DNA of 64,000 nt. It comes from Gracilaria caudata. Its lineage: Eukaryota > Rhodophyta > Florideophyceae > Gracilariales > Gracilariaceae. Numbering within the stretch: position 1 is the stretch's first letter; each line of letters begins with the position of its first letter. Made by a program: the position numbers and the translations under genes. Shown in pieces: positions 33,452-44,149 of the stretch. The stretch spans positions 1 through 64,000 of the forward strand of contig JASCIV010000001.1 in the NCBI GenBank assembly GCA_030374735.1. Direction: 5' to 3'. The notes beneath the pieces were generated by a model. The model was not told the origin of the DNA, searched no databases, and saw only the letters and a list, made by a program, of their open reading frames with translations.

Positions 33452-34771
33452 TTGTCACCACTTTCTCTCATGCCGCTGCTGTTTATGATCATGTTGACCA
33501 ACGTCAACCGCAAGCTTTTGTATCTCCACATGTCCATGTCCACCTATCACACACCCTCACCTTCTGTGCCATATGATGCGCCGCCTGTCGTGACGTCGTA
33601 TCATTCTACGCGACCATTTACTACCTCTCCCAATATGACGTCTACCGCGGGGAACACTATCGCAGCCACCAAGTATGAACGCACCACCACTTCCACTCCG
33701 CCAATGCGCCCTGTGCCAGCTCCGAGTGCGTATGCATCCGTTGCCACGCTACCACCATAACCACCTTCTACCACGCAACAAAAAATTTTATACGATGTTT
33801 GTAAGCTATTGAATGCGGGTTGTGCCGTATTTGGTAGTCGAGTATACAATGAGAGAGGACATGTCATTTGTGGGATGTTGAATCAACATGATAAGCCTTG
33901 TAAACGTATTGGAAATTGTCCGCTTCATACCGAACATGTACCTGTCACACCGCAAAATGCTATCAATATGCACATGGTGTCCGAAACCGGTGAATGCACA
34001 CCACCAACTCGATGCAGTACACGCGTGTCCGTGTCGCCGTTCATACCCACATCACCCACCACCGTGACCAATAGCTATGCGTCTCCAAGTGGACCTCCAC
34101 GGAAAGGACAGTTTAAGCGGGGGTGAACAAAGGAGGAGCACTACTTGTTTCTAGTGGGGCTTCATCAATATGGTCAAAATAATTGGAAGAAGATTTCTGA
34201 AATGATTCCATCCAGAACCGCTACTCAGGTACAATCTCACGCGCAGAAATGTTTTCAAAGACTCAAGCAAAAGAACAAACGGAAGCGATCTATTCATGAT
34301 TCTCACTTGGGCAGCGAGGATTTGGAGGAGGTGCGTGTTAAATATGAAATGGAGCCTGCTGTTGTGGCCGCCGCTTCCGCTACTTTACCCTCTCCTCCTC
34401 CACCACCACCCTCGTCTGCTACGACTGTTGCTGGCGCCACTAGTGCGGCTGAAGCAGCAGCTGCTGCGGCGGCTGCTTGCAACATGCAGCAATATATGAT
34501 TGGCGGCAATCATGGTATGCAAAATCGATCCAGTATGATTGATGCATTCCAAACGGGCAGCTTATCGACACTGAGTTGCAACGAAGGCGCCACAGGCGCC
34601 ACAACGACGTTCAACGTACCGTCGGTAAATACGCGTTGTAACGAGCACGTATCCAACGGCGAGGCGAGGGAATTGGCGGCGAACGTGGCACGACTGACAA
34701 GGTGGCGAGAACCGTTTTCGATGGCGTACACACCTTCGGACGGCGCGCTGCTCAAGAGGATGTACCAGTAG
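33452..34771 (+). CDS. SHAQKYF-class MYB protein with ATXN7-like zinc motif, two in-frame stops
   Basis: One frame spans 33452-34771; ATG at 33530 is an equally good start. A Thr/Ser/Pro-rich N-terminus meets TAA at 33758-33760 (ATLPP, stop, PPST). The frame then encodes YDVCKLLNAGCAVFG and CGMLNQHDKPCKRIGNCPLH, which resembles the zinc-binding SCA7/ataxin-7 motif (C-x8-C-x5-C-x2-H). After a linker, KRG is followed by TGA (34124-34126) exactly where the single MYB repeat has its first conserved Trp. TKEEHYLFLVGLHQYGQNNW and TATQVQSHAQKCFQRL complete the repeat with a SHAQKCF signature. An Ala/Pro-rich tail follows. Such proteins bind DNA as transcription factors; the target is unknown. The stops make function doubtful. 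Confidence 0.7.
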
Positions 34772-34774
34772 CAA

Positions 34775-35130
34775 GATGATCATAGGCGTTGTTGTAGATA
34801 AGTGCCATCATATCCTTTGGGCGAAGGTTAAAAAAGCGTCTTGATGAGTTAGGTTTTCTGCTTTTGACTGATGTACCAAATGGTACTTGTAGCTGTAACC
34901 CGCACCCGCGCCGTCGTCGTGCGTGATCACTTGTCTCCTTGTGACGCTTTCGTGCCACCATCGGCAGCATCCTTCTGTCATCACTATCATGATCTTCATT
35001 CCGTGATCGTCATGCTTTCGCTCTTGCGCCGTCGCGCGTGCGCACTTGCTGCGGCGGTTGCTCATTTCCGTGTTGATAACTATATTCAGCGGCCGTGTTG
35101 CTGACGAGCTTTTTCTAGTCGTGGCGCGAC
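34775..35130. other. Spacer between MYB and Twinkle-like genes
   Basis: G+C-rich with short ORFs on both strands and no recognised product. The true 5' end of the Twinkle-like gene may lie here, perhaps as an upstream exon. Confidence 0.3.
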
Positions 35131-35134
35131 TTAC

Positions 35135-36233
35135 GTGTCGCGTCATTTCAAGCTCAATGAGGGCGATGTGGAGCGATTTCTCACGCCACATAGTCTTCGA
35201 CACCGTTGCGTCCAGGAGCATGCTGTCGTGCAACTGTGTCCGTTTTTTCCACCCATCAATGGCAAACCCGATAACATGTACAAGTTGTACATTCTTCAAA
35301 ACTCGGGCGTCTTCATGTGTCATAGATGTAACACTCATGGCAGTTGGTTTGATCTCAAGCAACAGCTTTCATTTGCCGATCAACAGATCATGTCCATGAA
35401 GAGCGTCACTGAGAAAACATCACGAAACCAACACGAGCAAATCTCTACGCAATACCCTTTTCGCAAGCTGCAAACAAGCTATAAAACGGCTCTATTCATC
35501 AAAAACGCGCAAGCACAAGACAGCATGGTTAAGCAATATCTAAATAGAGAGCGCGCTTCATCCGACGCCGTGCTCAAAACGTACGGTGTTGGTGCCACAA
35601 AGGTCTCCTTTTTCGACGGAGACAGCTGGTCATCGCAACCAACCATAACCTTTCCCATGTACGATCAACACGGAAATATAGTGCGACACAAGTTACGTTC
35701 CATTCAAGACAAGAGCGCCATAAAGCTACAACCAAAAGCTGCGCAATGGGATCTGTTCGGCTTCCAAACCGTTCCAAGTGACTTCAACCAAATCGTGTTA
35801 ACTGAAGGTGAGTTGGATGCAATGAGCGTGTATCAAGCGACCGGTCTTGGTGCAGTGTTCGTTCCGAACGAAGGATCGTCATTACCGATTCAAATCCTGC
35901 CGCTTTTGCAGCGATTTCAGCGCATTTATCTATGGATGGATGAGGATGATGCCGGTCAAAACGGCGTCAAACAGTTTTCATGAAAGCTTGGTGTGCGACG
36001 TTGTTTCGTGGTACGGGGTGCTAATAAAATGAATCGACAAATCAAGGATGCAAACGATTGTTTACGACACGGCGTTGATATGAAAGCGTTATTAAACGCC
36101 GCTACGGTGGATCAACATGAGGGCGTGATGCGATTTAATCACTTACGAGACGAGGTGTTTGCAGAGATGATTGGCGACGGAAATGGACAAGGCGCGCTGA
36201 AACTTTCTTTGCCGCGACTCAACTCGTTGAAGG
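35135..36233 (+). pseudogene. TWNK: Twinkle-like primase-helicase: primase and TOPRIM part
   Basis: The plus-strand frame carries the zinc-ribbon region (CPFFPPINGKPDNMYKLYI, GVFMCHRCNTHGSWFDLK). The expected CPxC first knuckle has lost its second Cys (CPFF). TOPRIM motifs follow: VLTEGELDAMSVYQATG and LWMDEDDAGQNG. Then TGA at 35981-35983 (KQFS, stop, KLGVRR), and the same frame continues with IKDANDCLRHGVDMKALL and LPRLNSLK. The normal next residues, GHRxGE before Walker A, are missing here and sit in opposite orientation at the far end of the adjacent block. Twinkle unwinds organellar DNA at the replication fork. No in-frame ATG is visible at the 5' end. Confidence 0.85.
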
Positions 36234-36780
36234 TTTGCTTGTGTTGCTTTTGCAGATACGTATACACCGGAGATTTCAATTCGTGTATCATCGTCCGTCT
36301 TTCTCGGATGTACCACCAACGTCACATGAGGGCCACATCTTGAAGCACACAATCAAATTTGTGCGAGCGCATCGTCCATCATTTCAAACCGTCCACGGTC
36401 ACTAGTACCCGTATCATACGTCATGAATTGCAAGTTATCCAACGCCAATTGTCGACAATCCAATACATAATTCGCATACTCCATCCCGTCCACAATCCTA
36501 TGCGCAGGATTTAAACCATGGTACTTCACAAAGTACATGCGCAATTTCGCAATTCGATTTGCCCAATAGTCGAACCGTTCCACTAGATCCGATCCGTCTC
36601 GGTAAATTGCGTGAAAGTGCTGCAAAAGCGTTTGTGCCAGTCGTACGTTTGGTATATCGAACGAGCCCCATAACGTGCCAACACCCTGTACACAGTAGTC
36701 CAATGACATTTGTCCTAACAAAGTTATCTTACCCACACCAGTATGTCCGCTGAAAATGGTCGCCTCTCCGACGCGATGCC
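36234..36780 (-). pseudogene. TWNK: Twinkle-like helicase core, inverted inside the gene
   Basis: On the minus strand 36780-36234 reads HRVGEATIFSGHTGVGKITL, GQMSLDYCVQG, WGSFDIPNVRLAQTLL, MYFVKYHGLNPAHRIVDGME, LALDNLQFMTYD, VTLVVHPRKTDDDTRIEIS and VSAKATQAN. These are the RecA-type helicase motifs in normal order, but opposite to the flanking gene parts. The Walker A Ser/Thr after GK is Ile, and a stop follows ALAQI near 36353. Reversing the block would join LNSLK to GHRVGE and ATQAN to VLALQR in frame on both sides, so a simple inversion of about 547 bp explains it. Confidence 0.9.
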
Positions 36781-36916
36781 GAACGTATTGGCATTACAGC
36801 GTACGGAGCAAGGTAAGGAACTGGAGGTGTTAAAGAATCGGTTTGATGGGGCGGTAGGTTCGAGTCGTCTGCCATTTGACCGTGAGAAAATGCGTATCTG
36901 CTCATCAGTAGCATGA
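36781..36916 (+). pseudogene. TWNK: Twinkle-like helicase C-terminal part
   Basis: Plus strand again: NVLALQRTEQGKELEVLKNR, FDGAVGSSRLPFDREKM, ending at a TAG near 36914. This matches the family's C-terminal NVLxLQ..KxLEVxKNRFDG..G..PLxFD segment. It directly abuts the inverted helicase core. With the primase part it defines the original gene limits. Confidence 0.85.
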
Positions 36917-37102
36917 AACCTAATACTTGTTACAAATTCATTGTGCAAAAAGCGTCGAAGGCACGCCTCAAAGGGCGAATTGGGATCCTATAACCTAATG
37001 GTGTTATCCATTTTGGTCGACAGCAAAATCTTTTTGTTCTAGCTCAACGCCGTGATATCGGAAGTATGTCTATTGAAAACGGTCTCCGGAGCGCCCCTTA
37101 TA

Positions 37103-37554
37103 TTATAAGTATATGCCGAATGCACACGCGCGAGAGCTAGAAGAAGCATACTGCTCTGTAGCTGCAACACCCTTGACCCCAATCGCACTGCCATCCTGAA
37201 GATAATAATGCACATCCCACAGTTTAGTCAAAGCATCACGTTTAGCGGACGCCAAATAAGTGCCCAGTTTGTTAAACTCAATCACTCGAATGGCGCCATG
37301 ATGCGCAGCAACATGCTGCCATCGATACAAACCAGTTTTCGGCTGCGCCGGACTGCCATGCATGGCAGACTGCGTGCCGTCGGCAACCACTACAGGAACA
37401 TTATACTTCTCTACCCAATCATGGTCCGTCACATAACTTCTCTGCCTGTATTCAAGTCCTTCATTAAAAAGTGTTCGATTCTCGGCGGCTTCTGCGCGGA
37501 CGCGACGGCTGCAGCCGCCGCAATGGGCGAGGACGAGCCCGAACTAAACGCCAT
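37103..37554 (-). pseudogene. WD40-repeat protein fragment
   Basis: ATG at 37554 opens an Ala-rich start (MAFSSGSSSPIAAAAAVA, then PPRIEHFLMKDLN). The frame stops at 37431. A one-base change of register continues as TDHDWVEKYNVPVVVADG and a clear WD40 repeat, GAIRVIEFNKLGTYLASAKR followed by DALTKLWDVHYYL. It ends at 37103 after a short tail. WD40 repeats build beta-propellers for protein binding, but one repeat cannot form a propeller, so this is a 5' fragment or a first exon. The specific family is not recognised. Confidence 0.5.
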
Positions 37555-38054
37555 CTGCACGGTAGCGCAATTTCACGACGCGCGTATGCGGCGGATGTTG
37601 TGAGGCAGACCGAGACGAGTGTTTACATGGGGCGGGACGAACAGCCCGCGCGCCATGACGTAGATTGCCAGCACCACACACAAGCGCTCTCCCTGACGTA
37701 GCCCAACTTATGGCGCGCAGAATGTGTCCAAGGAAGAGCGTTGTCATCGAGGCGCGCCTTCCCCGTGTGCGGCCCGCGCAGCTAGCACGCGTAGCCGCTG
37801 CGGTTTTCTCCTGCTTCTGGCGCGAAACGCGATGACCGAAACAACGCCAGGCGGGCGCGCCAACGCGCCTCGCCCCTTCCCCCCTACCATCGGCTCCGCT
37901 GTCATCGCGATCGCCCTCACCACTGCTCATTTTCGCCGCATGCACCTCAACCTCCGCTGCCCCTCCCCTCCCCCTTCCCCTCCTCCATGTCCGCCCACCA
38001 CTCCACGGTGACCGGCTCGTCGCCCCGCGCGCGCAGCCCCATTCCATTTCGTCA
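37555..38054. other. G+C-rich spacer
   Basis: Long open frames exist on both strands because of high G+C, but they consist of Arg/Gly/Ala-rich sequence and no recognised domain. It is probably promoter or untranslated sequence between the WD40 fragment and the next plus-strand ORF. Confidence 0.3.
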
Positions 38055-39189
38055 GTGCCGCCAGAATTTTCCGCCGTGTCTAGGGCGCCGCGCGTCTCTT
38101 CTCATGCAGCGCAAATGGCGCCTCAGCCCTCGATGCATTCCGCTGCTCTTCATTCATCCAACCTGCCTGTTCAACGTCGCGTCGTCGTGCCCCACATGTC
38201 CGTGCCCCCGCGCGTTGTATGTGGTGGGAGATCCGCAGTGAATGCCGTTGTGAGCTCTTACGAAGCTGCAGTACGGCAGATGTTTCATGTTACTGGTCGT
38301 TTGCCGTCTTCCGTTGCGAATTCGGGGCGCACATCGGCTTTGTTGCCGCCTTTGCAACCGAATCCTCTTGCTTCTCGTCGTCCGCTTGTGTCGCAAAGTC
38401 AAGTCTCTAGTCTACCTGTTTATTCACCAACCCACCCCGTACAAATACATGCCGCCCAAGCAATGCGTTATCCGCCTCCCGCTGTTTCCTCCACTTCCTT
38501 TGGTCGCCAGCCCGTATCTGTCCAACGTCCGCCCTCTGTCCTGGTAGAGACAGCTGAAGTTGGTCACGATACGCAGCAATGTAAGCAATTCTTTCGCAGT
38601 CGTTTTGTTCCTCGCCCGCGATAGCCTACGTTGATGCATAACTACAGACGCCTGGACAAGACCACTCAAGAGGCCCCAATTCACCCCCAACACCTCCGCT
38701 TTCCCCAAGACAGTCCACCTCCCGATCGCACCCAGATTGCCCGTATCGTTGCACAGGATCTACAAGGTATTCTTGGATCTGAGCTGGGTCCATTGCTGAC
38801 CAAGCACGGTTCGGACCACGCATATCTTCAAGCCGTCCGTTCTAAGGTTGCTGGCGATCTTTGTCGAGTATGCAGTATCTGTTAATCAACTTTCGCTGAT
38901 TGCGGATGCACTCATTGGCACGACTGAAAACATCCCGTATGCCATGCAGCCTCCCCTCGCACCACAGCATTAACATCCGCATCCTATAGTGGAACGAGCG
39001 CGCGTTCGAGTGTTTGAATCTGAAATTGCTCATCTACCGCTGTCTGTTGTGGAGAAGTTGGTCAAAACGCGTCTATCAATGTGTCGCTTAAAATCTCGAA
39101 TCGAATTGCATGTGCGCATCATTCTCCAAAAATGGCACGAAATAAAGCCATTATGGGTTCCGTATGTCCTCCAGATTTGTGATCGTTAA
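38055..39189 (+). CDS. Uncharacterised Pro/Ser-rich protein, disrupted
   Basis: The plus-strand frame 38055-38624 is Pro/Ser/Val-rich (disordered). A TAG at 38622-38624 (VPRPR, stop, PTLMHNY) is followed in the same frame by a helical segment, RTQIARIVAQDLQGILGSEL and GPLLTKHGSDHAYLQAVRSK. Near 38,865 the frame shifts and continues FVEYAVSVNQLSLIADALIG, then ERARVRVFESEIAHLPLS and VEKLVKTRLSMCRLKSRIEL to 39189. The helical part suggests a protein-interaction or tetramerising module in a regulatory protein. No family is recognised. One in-frame stop and at least one frame change argue for decay. Confidence 0.4.
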
Positions 39190-39856
39190 CTGTACATTAC
39201 ATGTTCGAAAACGGTACCAATAAGGTGTTCGAAAGGAGATCGATGCAGGTACTACTTATGAGCAAGAAGCACTGCCGATATGCGTCCTAGAACCGTACAT
39301 TTACTGCACTACAGAAGTCCATTGGATGTGTACCATATATGGCGAACAAAGATATACTATACGACTCTCTTGTGCTCAAGCAACATACGAGAACGGTCCA
39401 CATAATGGGCACCAAAGTGCCAAGTACCGTCCCAGATAAGAGTTTATTATGGCCGTCCAGTACTGCTAAAAGGTCTTATAAACGGTCTATCAGGACGCAA
39501 AATGAGTACAACTTTGTGAGAACAATAGTATCATAAACGAACACGTACGGTACCAAAGAGATATTTGATATCACACCAAATGAGATACAAATATGACCGA
39601 GACGCAGACCTCGTAGTACGAAATTACGGTCGCGTGCTGCCCATAAACTGGCAATAGTTTCTGCGGCTCTGTTGCAGCACAGTCCTATCCACGTACCAAC
39701 ACCGTTACAATCTGATTCAAAGCTCTCTCCGGGGAAGGAACTTGTGCATCGCTTAAGAAGAGAATACAAGAGACGTCAGGTGGTTAGGATCTCGCAAAGA
39801 AGAACGGAAGGTCATTCGAGACTATGTCAGACGCTCACACTTACGAGAAATGTACT
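39190..39856. other. Intergenic stretch, nothing recognised
   Basis: Only short ORFs. The sequence is rich in TAC/GTAC and ATGG-type short motifs, loosely like the GGCC satellites but without a clear repeating unit. Confidence 0.3.
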
Positions 39857-40451
39857 TCAAATCATAGCAAACGAAGAAGAACAACCCAAAGCTTCAGGCT
39901 CCTCGAGGATTACGCTTTTCACCATGGACCTTCTTTCTTCCTCTGCGCGGATTGGTAACCTTCTTTGAACGACCTCCTTCTTGTTGCTTGGTACGGCGAC
40001 GTCAATTGGATGGGCGCGCATCCTCTTCCTCAATATCGTCCTCTGCACTGCTCATATCTCTCCTACGCTTCCTCCCATTTCCGCTTTGTCGTTGACCTGG
40101 TTGCTGAGAAACTGGAGCACGCGAGCTACTGCCTGCATGATAGCCACATTGCAAGTCGTGACCAGTACGAAGCGACATCATGGGCTCCTTCTGACCCACT
40201 GTCTTTCTCACATGCAGAGCCGCACCAAATTCATCATCCGATGAACCTTCGCTAGGCTGTTCTTCTTCGTTCTCGGGGACTGAGTCATCTGAATCAGAAT
40301 ACTGATCATGAGAAACCTGCACCGTTGCGTCGTATTGAACTCTGTGCGACCTCACTACCTCAGAAGCACTCGGTGTATGACTGTCACCCTCGCCATTTTC
40401 ACCTTCTGCTCTGTTCGATGGGACACTATGTTCTGTATCGTGACGAAGCAC
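39857..40451 (-). pseudogene. Acidic/basic tail fragment resembling transposon ORF1
   Basis: The minus-strand frame 40451-40002 is acidic and low-complexity (SDSDDSVPENEEEQPSEG, DDIEEEDARPSN). After a stop a Lys/Arg-rich run follows in the same frame (SKKVTNPRRGRKKVHGEKR). This acidic-then-basic composition resembles the C-terminal tail of ORF1 in copy A (basic PAKKKPRKG, acidic SEDDETGSEEEEV). The conserved ORF1 core is absent. It could be a remnant of a fourth transposon copy; the match is compositional only. Confidence 0.3.
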
Positions 40452-40900
40452 TCCCCTGTGAACCTAGGTTCTGGCCCACATGCGCTCAAAATCAATCCAA
40501 AATATACCCAAAATATTGGATATGTGGAGATACGTGGTTCAACAGGGGGCCACATTGCACGGTTGCAAATTTTCAAAAACAATTATTTTGCCGAAGCGAG
40601 ACCTGTTTGATCCCTGCTCCAACGACGTGCCATGGAGGGTCTCATCTCAGACTGCTGCGTACCAAAGGTACTTGTGCGCGAGGGTAGACTGTGTCATGAT
40701 AGTCTGAAATGTGACCCTCGATGGCTTTTCAGAACTATCCGCATGGCATGTGCATGCCATGATGGCATCATCATCATGATGATGGTGATTTCCTTTTTCG
40801 CGCAACGCTGCTCATTTGATTGCGTACTCAATCGCCCTGAAGATAACCCTGTTTGTTGAGCGCGAACAAATGTTGATGGAGCGTGCAGATGGTGGCGTGT
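40452..40900. other. Spacer upstream of bestrophin array
   Basis: No recognised gene. A short ATGATGATGG-like simple repeat lies near 40,770-40,790. Confidence 0.3.
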
Positions 40901-40919
40901 CTATGTTCCGGTTAATTCC

Positions 40920-41690
40920 TCGATCACCTTTATGTCAGTTTGGGCATCTTCTTGACGCTTGGTTTCTCGTTGAATGATGCGTATGGGCGATATTGTAGGG
41001 CTCTTCAGTTGTGGCAAAGTAAAGCCTGGGTGTGCATTAAAGAACTTGCGTTTCAGTCCGCTTTGTCCTGTGCACAGGGGTTTTGGCACGAAGGAGACCG
41101 GGAGCGACTGTTCTCGCATATTACAGCACTGGGCATTGCCGCAAAGTTGAACTTGCGTTTCAGCTGAGATACCGAAGAGCCCAAAGACATACTCTCAGCT
41201 GAAGACAAGGCTGCGTTTGACGAAGCGGAAGATCTCTTTGATCATGGTATCGATGTTATATTCGGGTATTTGGACACGGCAGATTGCGCACATGAGCACC
41301 TGACTCAGGTCGACACACTGCGTATGAATGCATATGTGTACAATTTGGGATACAGGGTACACTATATGGGAACTTGAAGGAGCAATGGCCGAGTGCGTCG
41401 CACTACGAAAGTTTCCGATGTGCGAGTCGTTCACAACTCATTTGAAGGTTTTCACATTCTATAGGCTTGTTCTGCTTCCGCTCTGACTGGTTAGTTTCAA
41501 TGGTTCTTGGCGTTTCTCTACATTAATCTGATCAGCTACTCAATTATTATCCTCATCAATATTGGAAGCAATCTCTCTGATCCGTTTGGATATGATCAAG
41601 AAGATATTTCCCTTGAAATGTTTTATGAAGAGATCCGAACTTCGATTCACGGTGTTTACCAAGACACCATAGAGGGGAGTCTGGCATTTT
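40920..41690 (+). pseudogene. Bestrophin unit 1
   Basis: Visible parts: LTLGFSLNDAYGRYCRALQL, DRERLFSHITALGIAAKLNL, a TGA after LRFS, LDTADCAHEHLTQVDTL, a probable 34-nt intron, WELEGAMAECVALRKFP, FYRLVLLPL (TGA) LVS, then after a frame change YINLISYSIIILINIGS and DPFGYDQEDISLE. Order and spacing follow the bestrophin fold. The first membrane helix upstream is poorly preserved. Confidence 0.65.
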
Positions 41691-41889
41691 TTTGCGAGTC
41701 TGGGCATTCTCGAGAAACTTTCAAAGCCAAAGGAGAACAAGAAACAAGCGTCAGTCTTGAGGAAGAAATGAAGACGCCTAGCCTCAAGTTCTTCAAACGC
41801 GTCGGCAGGTATCTGAAGTCCAAAAGTGAAGATGACAGTCCATCTTTTTTCGGGTCCCTTTCGAAGATTCACAACTCTTTTCCTTCCGT

Positions 41890-42770
41890 TTCTATTCTGA
41901 ATACAATTCTTACCGTGGCGTGAACTGTTATTGCGGTGTTCACTTCGTATGGGTTATCATTCGTCTGGGACAAGGTGAAAAGGGATGCCTGCACATCTTG
42001 ATGTAGTCCTCTTGATGTTGAGGTTCGGTATTAGCAAACATTGGGCCTGCGTTGTTCATGATTCTCAGTTTCCGAGCGTCGTATACAATTGGGCGGTACG
42101 TGGAAGAGGCGATGCTTATCTTTGACATGGAGATGCACATACGAAACCTATCGATTGAAGTAGTACAGAGCTTCTATAACGGCTTCTTCTACGCGAGGGA
42201 CAAGGAGCGTGTAGTTGCTCACAATATACAAGCTCCTTTATGCTTCCGTGATAGGCTACTGCAAAGAGAAAACCAAACGCTTACGGAAAACCATGGGCTG
42301 CTATCAGAAGAGGACCATCATGCATTGCAATCCAGTCGTAGTCGCATTGATCATGTGCTGAATACAATCGAGGCTTATGTCCTACTTCAGGATAAAGCAG
42401 AACGACATGGACACCCGCACATTTCGGAGAACGGGCGAATGTTACACTCATAATATGATATCTGGAGTGAAGATAGTTCTTGAGACAATGACTGGCGCTA
42501 TTGGCGTCAAACGATTTCCTGTTATAGCAATCTATACGCAACATCAGCATTTATTCACAGTTCTTCGGTTGTTGCTTTTGCCATTCGCAATGACGCCGAC
42601 CACGGGCTTCTACACTATACTTTGGCGCCTCTGATTTCTTTTGGTGTTCTTGGGCTTGAAGAAATTACGGCCAAGCTTGTTGATCCATACGGGTAGGACG
42701 CCATCGACATTCCTCTCGAGAACATGTGTGTTCATGCTGCAAGCTCTGTTGTCCAGGGAGTTGAGAGCAT
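41890..42770 (+). pseudogene. Bestrophin unit 2
   Basis: First membrane segment ILTVA (TGA) TVIAVF, then FRASYTIGRYVEEAMLIFD, MHIRNLSIEVVQSFY, RDKERVVAHNIQAPLC, SRIDHVLNTIEAYVLLQ, LRLLLLPFAMTPTTGFYTIL and, in another register, EEITAKLVDPYG (TAG) DAIDIPLENM. The TGA stands where unit 3 has Trp (FTAWTVVATL). The unit has diverged in loops but keeps the order. Confidence 0.6.
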
Positions 42771-43481
42771 TGATTGGGGTCCTACCAGCCTCATTCGGAA
42801 GAACGTTAGCGAATCCAACCCAAGTATTGGACATGTTATTGATGCGAAAGTGGGGAAGAGTCAGTACACTCTTGTCCATTTTCAGTTTGAAGAGGGTGGC
42901 TCTTTCTTCTACGGTCAGCGATCTGCATTGCAGTTTGGAGGCCTCGAAGACGACAAAGTGAAGCCCAAACTGTATGCTCATGTCATCCAATATGTGACGT
43001 GGTGGATATTGTTTTGTTTCACGGCATGGACTGTGGTAGCGACGCTCATATCCAATCTTGCCCGCGATAAGTCAATTGTAGCCCGATGGTGGCAGTCACG
43101 TTTCAGTGTGGACGGTACCGTAGCCACATACATATCCTTTGCGGCGTTCATGCTTCTCGGGTTCTTTGTTTGAGCCGCGTTCGTACGCTATATTGAGGCT
43201 CGATGTGTCTGGGGCGCTCGGCTTCGTTTGTCTTGTCATACTCTAAGCGTCCAACTCCTGACGATCTTTTCTGAAGGTACAATTCACGAACAGATTCTTC
43301 GTAGAATTCTTTCGCATATCGCAGCTATTCCATTGGTTTTGCAGAGCGAACTTCGCGGTTCAAGAGATCTAAGGGAAGTCAAAGGCCTATTGCCATTCTC
43401 TGATATCGCAAGGATTCAGTGCGCCGAAAGCATGGTAAGCTACTGCGTTGACCTTCTGAGGTCGTACCTCGTGCTTTATAT

Positions 43482-43541
43482 GTAATACCCAGAACATATT
43501 ACACGCCCTGTGCTGTATGGGAGCAAAGGGGCTTTTATTAG
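43482..43541 (+). other. Probable 60-nt intron in bestrophin unit 3
   Basis: GTAATA donor and TTATTAG acceptor. Removing it joins RSYLVLYM to FEIVELEKIIRHSKF in frame and removes a TAA. Confidence 0.55.
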
Positions 43542-43810
43542 GTTTGAGATAGTTGAGCTCGAGAAGATAATTCGGCATTCAAAGTTCCTGCGATCGCTTG
43601 AAATCGCTCCTGCTTTTCTTGTGTTGCTCACTAGTTTTCTTGGACTATGGTTCTTGGTCTTGCCTTTTGCGCTAGCAAAGTTTTCATGTATGCTGTTCTT
43701 CAACGTAGATGTAATCTACAGATGGAAACCAGATTCTGACCTTATAATTTTCACTATGCAGGATGGTTTACAATTTGATGGGTATCGATTATCGACTATG
43801 GAGTGTTAGG

Positions 43811-43869
43811 GTGAGTTCTTTCCATTCTATTGTTCTTTGAGGGCATCCATACACTAACATCTTTGTCAG
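43811..43869 (+). other. Probable 59-nt intron in bestrophin unit 3
   Basis: GTGAGT donor, CACTAAC branch-like sequence 14 nt before the TTTGTCAG acceptor. Removing it joins DYGVLG to the KELQFPFG segment as in unit 4. It is the clearest spliceosomal intron in the window. Confidence 0.7.
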
Positions 43870-44149
43870 CATGTTTCAAATCGCCAAGGAACTACAATTC
43901 CCATTTGGGACGGATTTGAACGACCTGGATCTCAATGAAATGGCCAACAAAATCGTCTCTGATATCTTGTTTGTCCAGAGTAACTACTCTGGACGAGGAA
44001 ATAAATTTGTCCAACCATCGGCTATCCAGTCATTCTCGGAAGAAATATCGGAAGAGCAAACTATGGAGGTGAAGAGAAGGTCCCGTTTATCAAGTGCTGG
44101 CAAGATTCTAAGTCCAGCACGATATACTTTCTCACCACTTGAGACTGCT

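Larger units (their letters stand above)
42960..44060 (+). pseudogene. Bestrophin unit 3
   Basis: The best preserved unit: YVTWWILFCFTAWTVVATLI, FSVDGTVATYISFAAFMLLG, VRYIEARCVWGARLR, ILRRILSHIAAIPLVLQSEL, RGSRDLREVKGLLPFSD, CAESMVSYCVDLLRSYLV, a probable 60-nt intron, LEIAPAFLVLLTSFLGLW, a probable 74-nt intron, WFTI (TGA) WVSIIDYGVLG, a 59-nt intron with a good branch-like CTAAC, and KELQFPFGTDLNDLDLNEMA. Joining across the 74-nt intron yields TGA where unit 4 has Gly (SSGWLTI). Confidence 0.7.

Noticed and set aside
37544..38047. 167-residue minus-strand ORF rich in Arg/Gly
   Set aside because: High G+C makes stop codons rare on both strands here; composition is unlike a folded protein and no motif is present.
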